Assembly: GCF_026790145.1 (NCBI RefSeq) | Contig: NZ_JALAMS010000003.1 | Span: forward strand, 124,001-188,000 | From: Bacillus_I endophytica_A | GTDB lineage: Bacteria; Bacillota; Bacilli; Bacillales; Bacillaceae_H | DNA length: 64,000 nucleotides | Direction of reading: 5' to 3' | Part shown: one piece after another, positions 57,743 to 64,000 of the stretch | How positions within the stretch are numbered: the stretch's first letter is position 1 | How the letters are laid out: each line of letters starts with the position of its first letter | Program-made: the position numbers and the translations under genes | Notes under the pieces: generated by a model | Seen by the model: the letters and a program-made list of their open reading frames with translations, nothing else | The model's database searches: none | Told to the model about the DNA's origin: nothing

Positions 57743-58624
57743 ATGGGGAAAATTCGCAAAGCCATTATTCCAGCAGCAGGGCTTGGGACCCGCTTTTTAC
57801 CTGCAACGAAAGCGCAGCCGAAAGAAATGCTTCCAATTGTAGATAAACCAACGATTCAATATATTGTAGAAGAAGCAGTAGCTTCAGGAATTGAAGATAT
57901 TCTAATTGTTAGCGGTCGAGGGAAACGAGCAATTGAAGATCATTTTGATAAATCGTATGAGCTTGAAGAAACGTTAGCAAAGCGACAAAAATGGGCCCCA
58001 TTAGAAGAGATTCAACAAATTTCACGCCTTGCAAACATCCACTATATTCGTCAAAAGGAGCCAAGGGGACTGGGGGATGCTGTAAACTGTGCGCGTACCT
58101 TCATTGGAAATGAGCCTTTTGCCGTCATGCTTGGAGATGATCTTGTTCAATCTAAGGTACCTTGCCTACTGCAACTTATAAAAGCGTATGAAAAAGAAAA
58201 TCATACAGTCATTGGCGTTCAAGAAGTAGAATGGAAAAATGTTTCAAAGTACGGGATTGTTGAACTTGGAGAGACACTAACAGAAGACTACTTTAGGGTA
58301 AAGTCTCTCGTAGAGAAACCAAGAAGAGAAGAAGCGCCTTCAAATTATGCGATTATGGGACGATATATATTAACACCTGAAATTTTTCACATTTTAGAGA
58401 ATTTGCCAGCAGGAGCTGGAAATGAAATTCAGCTTACAGATGCAATTAGTAGACTTAGCGCTTTTCAAAGCATAGGAGCGTACCATTTTGAAGGCTGTCG
58501 TTACGATGTGGGAGATAAGCTAGGATTTGTAAAAGCAACAATTGATTTTGCATTAGAGCGTCAAGCGCTAAAGCCTGCTCTTTTAGATTATATGAAAAAG
58601 AAGCTAAATGAACTTCAGCAATAA
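57743..58624 (+). CDS. gtaB: UTP-glucose-1-phosphate uridylyltransferase
   Basis: 293 residues, GalU/GtaB family. The nucleotide-binding motif is AAGLGTRFLPATKAQPKEMLPIVDKP; others are DDLVQSKVPCL, SLVEKP and the late GCRYDVGDKLGF. It makes UDP-glucose for teichoic acid glucosylation, glycolipid anchors and, through the adjacent ugd gene, UDP-glucuronate. The frame starts at GTG 57734, but AAAGGGG at 57725-57731 is too close; ATG 57743 is chosen. In the 57451-57742 gap I see no consensus promoter; B. subtilis gtaB uses a sigma-B promoter, and no clear GTTTAA/GGGTAT pair was found. Confidence 0.95.
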   Translation: MGKIRKAIIPAAGLGTRFLPATKAQPKEMLPIVDKPTIQYIVEEAVASGIEDILIVSGRGKRAIEDHFDKSYELEETLAKRQKWAPLEEIQQISRLANIHYIRQKEPRGLGDAVNCARTFIGNEPFAVMLGDDLVQSKVPCLLQLIKAYEKENHTVIGVQEVEWKNVSKYGIVELGETLTEDYFRVKSLVEKPRREEAPSNYAIMGRYILTPEIFHILENLPAGAGNEIQLTDAISRLSAFQSIGAYHFEGCRYDVGDKLGFVKATIDFALERQALKPALLDYMKKKLNELQQ

Positions 58625-58632
58625 AAATCTGC

Positions 58633-58678
58633 GAAGAATAGCCTCTTAGCTTTATAGGAGGATATTCTTCCTCTTTTT
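58633..58678 (+). terminator. gtaB terminator
   Basis: GAAGAATA-GCCTC pairs with GGAGG-TATTCTTC (small bulge) and is followed by CTCTTTTT. Confidence 0.8.
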
Positions 58679-58746
58679 ATGTGAAAGACATCTTAGCAAT
58701 TTAGAAATTATTTTACTATACAAGTAAAGATGGTGGAGGGAAGATT

Positions 58747-60090
58747 GTGAATATTTCCATTGCTGGGACAGGATATGTAGGATTAGTGACAGGTGTTTGT
58801 TTAGCTGAAGTGGGTTATAAAGTAACATGTTTTGATATTGATGAGAATAAAGTACAGCTTATGAAAGATGGATTCTCTCCTATTTATGAACCTGGTTTAA
58901 GTGAACTTATGAAAAAAAATAGCAAACAAAACCGCCTCTTTTTCACTCACGAGCCAAAAGAAGCATATAAAGATGCAGACATCATTTTTATTGCGGTTGG
59001 AACTCCTGAGCAAAAAGATGGTTCAGCAAATCTTCAATATGTAGAAAGCGTTGCAAAAGCAATTGCTGAAAATGTTGTAAAAGATACAATCGTTGTCACA
59101 AAAAGTACGGTTCCTGTTGGGACAAACGACAGGCTCAAAGATATTATCGAAAAGCACAAGAAGCATGACGTGAAAATTCGTATTGCCTCAAATCCAGAGT
59201 TTTTACGAGAAGGCACAGCTATTTATGATACGTTTAATGGAGACCGAATTGTGATTGGTGCAGAAGATCCTTATGTAATTGAAACATTAGAAAAACTGTA
59301 CGCACCGTTAAACATTCCTATTATCAGTACAAATATTAGAAGTGCAGAAATGATTAAATATGCAGCAAACGCATTTTTGGCTACAAAAATCAGCTTTATT
59401 AATGAAATTGCGAACATTTGTGAAAAAGTTGGAGCAGATGTCGATGATGTAGCTAATGGAATTGGATCAGATCAACGAATTGGGCATCAATTTTTACGTG
59501 CTGGAATTGGCTATGGAGGTTCTTGTTTTCCAAAGGATACAAAAGCCTTAGCTCAGCTTGCTAATCATATTAACTATGATTTTCATCTGTTAAAATCTGT
59601 GATTGAAGTGAACAATGATCAGCGAGTACTGCTTTATGAAAAAGCGAAGGAACTTTATGGCTCTTTAAAAGGGAAGAAGGTAGCAGTGCTAGGGCTTGCT
59701 TTTAAACCAAATACAGATGATATTCGTGAAGCGGCAAGTCTACTTTTAATCGATGCTCTCAAACAAGAAGAGGCCCAAATCGCTGTATATGACCCAATTG
59801 CAACTAGACATATTCAACATATTTATGGAGATACTTTAAATTATATGGAAGTACCAGAAGATGCATTAGCACAAGCTGATATAGCATTCATTGTAACAGA
59901 ATGGGATGAAATTAAGGAGATTCCTTTTTCAACGTATAAACAGCTTATGAAAGAGCCAGTTATCTTAGATGGCCGTAACTGTCATGATATTGAAGAAGCT
60001 AAAAAAGAGGAAGTGACGTATCTGTCAATTGGCAGGGAACCTGTATATTATAAGGCAATTGAATCCTACAATGTAGAAAATGATTCTTAA
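58747..60090 (+). CDS. ugd: UDP-glucose 6-dehydrogenase
   Basis: 447 residues. NAD-binding start NISIAGTGYVGLVTG, FIAVGTPEQKDG, SNPEFLREGTA, the catalytic Cys in GIGYGGSCFPKDTKAL and the C-terminal UDP-binding LGLAFKPNTDDIREAAS. It oxidises UDP-glucose (the product of gtaB) to UDP-glucuronate in two NAD-dependent steps. Homologues in B. subtilis include TuaD, YtcA and Ugd. The start is GTG 58747 after GGTGGAGGG. It is in a surface-glycan neighbourhood with the next four genes. Confidence 0.92.
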   Translation: MNISIAGTGYVGLVTGVCLAEVGYKVTCFDIDENKVQLMKDGFSPIYEPGLSELMKKNSKQNRLFFTHEPKEAYKDADIIFIAVGTPEQKDGSANLQYVESVAKAIAENVVKDTIVVTKSTVPVGTNDRLKDIIEKHKKHDVKIRIASNPEFLREGTAIYDTFNGDRIVIGAEDPYVIETLEKLYAPLNIPIISTNIRSAEMIKYAANAFLATKISFINEIANICEKVGADVDDVANGIGSDQRIGHQFLRAGIGYGGSCFPKDTKALAQLANHINYDFHLLKSVIEVNNDQRVLLYEKAKELYGSLKGKKVAVLGLAFKPNTDDIREAASLLLIDALKQEEAQIAVYDPIATRHIQHIYGDTLNYMEVPEDALAQADIAFIVTEWDEIKEIPFSTYKQLMKEPVILDGRNCHDIEEAKKEEVTYLSIGREPVYYKAIESYNVENDS

Positions 60091-60228
60091 TAAAATGGCA
60101 AAAAATTATAAAAAACGAGAAAATCTTTTCATGTTTTTCGAATAATGCTATCATGAATTTGTATTTTTCGATATAATATCAGTTAGGTTTAAATTTCAAA
60201 GCAAGTCATGTAAAGGAGACCTTTTGAA

Positions 60229-61512
60229 ATGTCAAAGAAGTTATGCGTAGTCGGCCTTGGATACATTGGATTGCCAACGGCTGTTATGTTTGCAAACCAT
60301 GGACTAAAAGTGCATGGAGTAGATATTAATGAGAAAGCAGTACAATTAATTAATAATAAGCAACTTCATATAGAAGAAAACGGCTTACAAGATCGTCTTG
60401 TATCAGCGATTGAAAGCGGCCATTTTACCGCTTCAACAGAACCTGTAGAAGCAGACGTATTTATTATTGCTGTTCCTTCTCCAATTAAAGCTGATAAGAC
60501 AGCAAATCTAGATTATGTACGTGAAGCAACAGAATCAATTGTCCCATTTTTAAAAGAAGGTAACTTGGTGATCCTTGAATCAACAGTGCCTCCTCGTACT
60601 GTTGAAGATGTGATGATGCCAGTACTTAAAACATCTCCATTAGAAATTGGTACACAGCTGTTCGTTTCTCATTCACCAGAGCGAGTAATTCCTGGTCGAG
60701 TTTTTGAAGAGCTTGTTGAAAATGACCGTATTGTTGGTGGAATTAATGAGAAATCAAGCCAGCTTACTGTTGATCTTTATAAAACATTTGTAAAAGGAAA
60801 CATTCATGTAACAGATGCTACAACAGCAGAAATGGTAAAAGTAATTGAAAACACCTACCGTGACGTAAATATCGCTTTTGCGAATGAATTAGCTAAGGTT
60901 AGTGAGAAAATTGGTGTGAATGCATGGGAAGCAATTAAGTTGGCTAATTACCATCCTCGTGTAAATATCCATTTACCAGGTCCTGGTGTTGGAGGACATT
61001 GTATCGCTGTTGATCCATGGTTCCTTGTTGAGCTTCAACCAGAACTAGCCAAAATCATTTCTCTTTCTCGTCAAACAAATGATTCTATGCCAGAATACAC
61101 GGCACTAAAAGCAAAACAGATTATGGAAGAAAAGGGAATTAACAACGGACGTGTTGCAGTGCTTGGTCTAGCATTTAAAGGTAATATTGATGATATGAGA
61201 GAAAGTCCATCTGTTGAAGTTGTTGAACACTTAGAAAAACTAGGTGTAGACTACACAGCATATGACCCTCATATTAAACAAAATAACTTAGCAAAACAAA
61301 CACAGAGCTTAGAAGAAGCAGTTAATCATGCAGACTTAATTGTCATTTTAACTGATCATAATGAGTTTAAAACCCTTGATCCACAAGTAGTAGAGGGTAA
61401 TATGCGTACGAAGATAATCTTTGATACTAAGAACTGTATTGATCGTACGCTTTGGGAAGATAATCAGTTTGATGTTTTCTTACTAGGTGATTCTAAACAT
61501 TCAGAAGTATGA
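60229..61512 (+). CDS. wecC: UDP-N-acetyl-D-mannosamine dehydrogenase (WecC-like)
   Basis: 427 residues of the nucleotide-sugar dehydrogenase family: CVVGLGYIGLPTAVMFAN at the start, FIIAVPSPIK, SPERVIPGR, and the catalytic Cys in GPGVGGHCIAVDPWFL, which is the WecC-type motif rather than the YGGSCFPKD of Ugd. It most likely oxidises UDP-ManNAc to UDP-ManNAcA; UDP-GlcNAc dehydrogenases share the motif, so the sugar is not certain. UDP-ManNAc would come from mnaA at 33.8 kb. ATG 60229 follows AAAGGAGACC. A TATAAT at 60172-60177 may belong to its promoter, but the -35 is weak. Confidence 0.85.
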   Translation: MSKKLCVVGLGYIGLPTAVMFANHGLKVHGVDINEKAVQLINNKQLHIEENGLQDRLVSAIESGHFTASTEPVEADVFIIAVPSPIKADKTANLDYVREATESIVPFLKEGNLVILESTVPPRTVEDVMMPVLKTSPLEIGTQLFVSHSPERVIPGRVFEELVENDRIVGGINEKSSQLTVDLYKTFVKGNIHVTDATTAEMVKVIENTYRDVNIAFANELAKVSEKIGVNAWEAIKLANYHPRVNIHLPGPGVGGHCIAVDPWFLVELQPELAKIISLSRQTNDSMPEYTALKAKQIMEEKGINNGRVAVLGLAFKGNIDDMRESPSVEVVEHLEKLGVDYTAYDPHIKQNNLAKQTQSLEEAVNHADLIVILTDHNEFKTLDPQVVEGNMRTKIIFDTKNCIDRTLWEDNQFDVFLLGDSKHSEV

Positions 61513-61523
61513 TGAACAATTAA

Positions 61524-61550
61524 AAGCGGCGCTTATTAAGAGTGCCGCTT
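61524..61550. other. Hairpin between wecC and the tagA-like gene
   Basis: AAGCGGC (61524-61530) pairs with GCCGCTT (61544-61550). No T run follows (GAAACATT), so it is a hairpin of unknown role, perhaps a weak terminator. Confidence 0.4.
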
Positions 61551-61600
61551 GAAACATTATGTTTACGAAACTATTACTATTTTCTAAATTAGGTGATTAG

Positions 61601-62308
61601 ATGAAGGAAAACATCTTAGGAGTAGATGTTTGCGACCAAACGTATGATCAGCTTGCGTCCCATTTATTAAGTGATATTGAGAACAAGCGTAAGTCGTTTA
61701 TCGTAGCCATTAATCCAGAAAAGATTATGAAGGCACAGGAAGATGAATCTCTTAGGAACCTGCTAAATGCTGCTACATACCAAATTCCAGACGGCGTTGG
61801 TGTACTTATTGCTTCAAAGTTAAAAAAAGGCAATATCAAAGAGCGAGTAACAGGAATTGATATGATGATGAAACTTTGTGAACAAGCTCATCTTCATGGA
61901 AAAAAAGTCTTCCTCTACGGAGCAAAACCTGGAATTGCAGATGAAGCTAAAGCAAAGCTTGAAGAAATGTATCCAGGAATTCACATCGTCGGTACATTGA
62001 ATGGCTACGAAAAAGATGAGAAAGTCATTGAAGAAACTATCAATAGTTCTGGTGCAGAAATCATCTTTGTAGCATTAGGTAGTCCAACCCAAGAAAATTG
62101 GATTATCAATCATAAGGAGAAATTAGCTCCATATGTTTATCAAGGAGTCGGTGGCTCATTTGATGTAATCTCTGGGCGATTAAATCGGGCCCCAGCTTTC
62201 TTCCAACGTCTTGGACTTGAATGGTTTTACCGCCTTATCAAAGAACCTTGGCGCTTTAAAAGACAGTTAATCTTACCAAAATTTTTGATCAAAGTACTCA
62301 AAGGATAG
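61601..62308 (+). CDS. WecG/TagA/CpsF family glycosyltransferase (GT26)
   Basis: 235 residues. Family motifs are IVAINPEKIMKAQED, YQIPDGVGVLIASK (with the proposed catalytic Asp), GIDMMMKLCE, VFLYGAKPGIADEA, IIFVALGSPTQENWI and GVGGSFDVISGRLNRAP, ending with the membrane-binding basic/aromatic RLIKEPWRFKRQLILPKFL. TagA adds ManNAc to GlcNAc-PP-undecaprenol, and WecG adds ManNAcA. Either would match the mnaA and wecC genes in this window. The ATG follows AGGTGATTAG. The acceptor and the final polymer cannot be read from the sequence. Confidence 0.88.
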   Translation: MKENILGVDVCDQTYDQLASHLLSDIENKRKSFIVAINPEKIMKAQEDESLRNLLNAATYQIPDGVGVLIASKLKKGNIKERVTGIDMMMKLCEQAHLHGKKVFLYGAKPGIADEAKAKLEEMYPGIHIVGTLNGYEKDEKVIEETINSSGAEIIFVALGSPTQENWIINHKEKLAPYVYQGVGGSFDVISGRLNRAPAFFQRLGLEWFYRLIKEPWRFKRQLILPKFLIKVLKG

Positions 62309-62318
62309 ACGTGGTATA

Positions 62319-63848
62319 ATGTCAAAACTTAAATTTGTTACACTGCTATTTTTCGTATCAACGTTTGTATTAAAGTTCTCTAGTATGCTTAGGGATGTAG
62401 CCATTACAAACTATTTTGGAAGTACTAGAATCACAGATGCATACACAGTTTCAATGGTCATTCCAAATGCTATTGTTTTATTTATGCTAACGGGAATGAA
62501 AGAAGCTTTTTTACCGAGTTATTATAAATATGATGCAAAAGGAAAAGGATTTTCTCACTTAACAAACGTTGTGAAGGGGACAACCGTTATTGCGACATTG
62601 ATTGCTTTAATCGGAATGATGTTGTCACCTTTTATAGTGCCCCTCATTTATAATGATTTTCAAGGCGAAGCAAAAGATGTAGCAATTTGGACATCTGTCA
62701 TTTATTTTGCTTCCATTCTTCTTGTTGGAGTCAACGCTGTTTTTGAAGGCTATTTTGACGCTCAAAGAAAATTTTCCTTCTCTGTATTTTCCCAAACTAT
62801 TGTTGTCTTTTGTACAATTGGAGGAGCAATTTTCTTCCATGCGCAGCTTGGTATTTATTCAGTACCGCTTGGCTATTTAGTTGGGACGCTAATTTCATTT
62901 CTAATCAAACTCGTGTATCTTAAGCCAACCAATTTTATTGATTGGAAGCAAAAGTCGGATTGGAGCGAAATCAAAGCCTTCTACTATATTTTTGTTCCTG
63001 TAGGTTTAACAATTGCAGTTGGACAAGTTAACTTGCTTGTAAACTCTATTTTCTCAGCTCAGCTTGGGGACGGAGCGGCAACAAATTTAAATCTTGCCTT
63101 CAGGCTTATTAATATTCCGCAGGCTGTGTTTGGTGTAACAATTGCAACAATTATCTTTCCTATGCTTGCCCGTGCAAAATCACAAGATGATAAGGTGCTC
63201 TTTAAAAGAGGGATTGAAAAGGGACTTTCGCTCATGTTTTTATTCCTAGCACCAACTCTCGCAGGGATGCTTATTCTTATGCCTGAGGTTGTAAAAGTAG
63301 TCTATGAACGTGGGAAATTTACGGCTGAAGCAACTGCTGCCACGAGCCATTACGCAATATTCTACGTTGGCTCAGCACTTTTCTACAGTATTCAAGCTGT
63401 TATTGCAAAAGGGTTTTATACGTTAGAAAAAGGACATTATATGTTACGGGTAGGAATTGTCTCTATCATATGTAACGTTATTCTAAATGCTATTCTTGTT
63501 AATACTCTAGGTGCATCAGGACTTGCTCTTTCGTTTTCACTTGTTGCCTTAATATATTCTGCTATTACATTTACAACTTTGTATAAATTGATAAATGGTT
63601 TCTCTCTATCTTATGTTGGAATGGAATATGGAAAAGTACTTATCGCTACATGTGCAATGTTTGGATTGCTGATGTTGATGAAGGGGACTGTAGAAACATA
63701 CAGCCCGAATGAATATGTATATTTAATGGTTATGATTATTATAGGAGCTATTTCGTACTTTATTGTTCTGTTCCTAACAAGATCACGTTCGATGAAAGAA
63801 CTTATGAACATTAAACAACTAAAACGAGAAGCATCTGAGGGGAGGTAA
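62319..63848 (+). CDS. MurJ/MviN-like lipid-linked glycan flippase
   Basis: 509 residues, about 14 membrane helices of the MOP superfamily. MurJ/MviN-type features include SSMLRDVAITNYFGSTRITDAY near the start, a positively charged early cytoplasmic region, and RLINIPQAVFGVTIATIIFPMLAR, VVYERGKFT and AKGFYTLEKGHYMLRVGI later. The family flips lipid II or other undecaprenyl-linked sugars. Given its neighbours (tagA-like, wecC, probable polymerase) it may export the repeat unit of a wall glycan rather than lipid II, which Bacillus can flip with Amj or YtgP. The ATG is ten bases after the tagA stop; ribosome binding site is weak (ACGTGG). Confidence 0.88.
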   Translation: MSKLKFVTLLFFVSTFVLKFSSMLRDVAITNYFGSTRITDAYTVSMVIPNAIVLFMLTGMKEAFLPSYYKYDAKGKGFSHLTNVVKGTTVIATLIALIGMMLSPFIVPLIYNDFQGEAKDVAIWTSVIYFASILLVGVNAVFEGYFDAQRKFSFSVFSQTIVVFCTIGGAIFFHAQLGIYSVPLGYLVGTLISFLIKLVYLKPTNFIDWKQKSDWSEIKAFYYIFVPVGLTIAVGQVNLLVNSIFSAQLGDGAATNLNLAFRLINIPQAVFGVTIATIIFPMLARAKSQDDKVLFKRGIEKGLSLMFLFLAPTLAGMLILMPEVVKVVYERGKFTAEATAATSHYAIFYVGSALFYSIQAVIAKGFYTLEKGHYMLRVGIVSIICNVILNAILVNTLGASGLALSFSLVALIYSAITFTTLYKLINGFSLSYVGMEYGKVLIATCAMFGLLMLMKGTVETYSPNEYVYLMVMIIIGAISYFIVLFLTRSRSMKELMNIKQLKREASEGR

Positions 63849-63880
63849 ACGTTACTATATTTGTAGTAACAACCTTATTT

Positions 63881-64000
63881 ATGTTTAAAAATAATCGACT
63901 TATTCAATTTATTAATAAAGGTGACGTTTTTTCACCTTATATCTTCTTTCCAGCGATCTTTGCTATTTACTTTTTTATGAGTTTGTTTGATTTTGGTCGC
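63881..64000 (+). CDS. Probable oligosaccharide repeat-unit polymerase, N-terminal fragment
   Basis: The frame from ATG 63881 runs off the window end (40 codons: MFKNNRLIQFINKGDVFSP then hydrophobic IFFPAIFAIYFFMSLFDFG). The pattern of a short charged loop, SPYIFFP and a membrane helix is common in Wzy-like polymerases, and the gene follows a flippase, as wzy genes often do. The frame is open back to 63839, and GGGGAGG (63839-63845) overlaps the murJ-like stop, but no ATG, GTG or TTG occurs at normal spacing after it. The true start may be non-canonical or ATG 63881 may be used. Confidence 0.45.
   Translation, partial: MFKNNRLIQFINKGDVFSPYIFFPAIFAIYFFMSLFDFGR

Noticed and set aside
1..64000. 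CRISPR array, tRNA/rRNA genes, insertion sequences
   Set aside because: No regularly spaced direct repeats, no tRNA-like cloverleaf or rRNA sequence, and no transposase-like frame noticed in any part of the window.

Overview
The window is chromosomal DNA from a low-GC, spore-forming, motile Bacillota of the Bacillaceae type. Gene order closely follows the fadF-acdA-rpoE-pyrG-spo0F-fbaA ... prfA-spoIIR-ywlC-glyA-upp-atp-murAA-spoIID-spoIIQ-spoIIID-mbl-flhOP-fabZ-ssbB stretch of Bacillus subtilis and its relatives. Sporulation genes (spo0F, spoIIR, spoIID, spoIIQ, spoIIID) and flagellar rod/hook-type genes (flhO, flhP) support this. I did not assign a species. No rRNA, tRNA, CRISPR array, insertion sequence or prophage was seen.

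Layout. 1-10.2 kb: a truncated cardiolipin synthase on the minus strand, then a fatty/branched acyl-CoA degradation operon (fadF, thiolase, 3-hydroxyacyl-CoA dehydrogenase, two acyl-CoA dehydrogenases, fused isobutyryl-CoA mutase icmF) behind a promoter that overlaps a FadR-like operator. 10.4-16 kb: rpoE, pyrG with a CTP-sensing attenuator, ywjG, spo0F, fbaA, tal. 16-17.7 kb: a minus-strand padR operon with two related membrane-protein genes, one of them frameshifted. 18-25.7 kb: murZ, glpX, rho, rpmE, tdk, prfA, prmC. 25.8-33.8 kb: spoIIR, a GNAT gene, a DnaA-box cluster, tsaC (ywlC), mntP, ywlE, a chemoreceptor gene where B. subtilis has rpiB, ywlG, glyA and upp. 33.8-45 kb: mnaA, a secreted subtilisin-like protease, and the ten-gene atpZIBEFHAGDC operon. 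45-54 kb: ywzB, ywmB, murAA, spoIID, spoIIQ, spoIIID, mbl, flhO, flhP, an EpuA-like gene and fabZ. 54-57.5 kb: small and poorly known genes, an Xre regulator, ywpF, ssbB and a LysM/NlpC-P60 cell wall hydrolase. 57.7-64 kb: a surface-glycan locus (gtaB, ugd, wecC-like dehydrogenase, tagA/wecG-type transferase, MurJ-like flippase, start of a probable polymerase).

How genes work together. The first operon couples beta-oxidation electrons (acyl-CoA dehydrogenases to ETF to the FadF membrane oxidoreductase) with a B12 mutase that interconverts isobutyryl- and butyryl-CoA, which suggests use of branched-chain substrates. mnaA (UDP-ManNAc) at 33.8 kb and the wecC/tagA genes at 60-62 kb could jointly make a ManNAc/ManNAcA-containing wall polymer.

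No wholly new multi-gene system is evident; most of the window is conserved core. The most notable signals are regulatory or local: the DnaA-box cluster before tsaC, the pyrG reiterative-transcription attenuator, a terminator whose 3' arm carries the ribosome binding site of the next gene (protease), an acyl-CoA dehydrogenase paralogue lacking its FAD-interface motifs, the chemoreceptor replacing rpiB, paired PurR boxes before glyA, and a perfect Spo0A box before fbaA.
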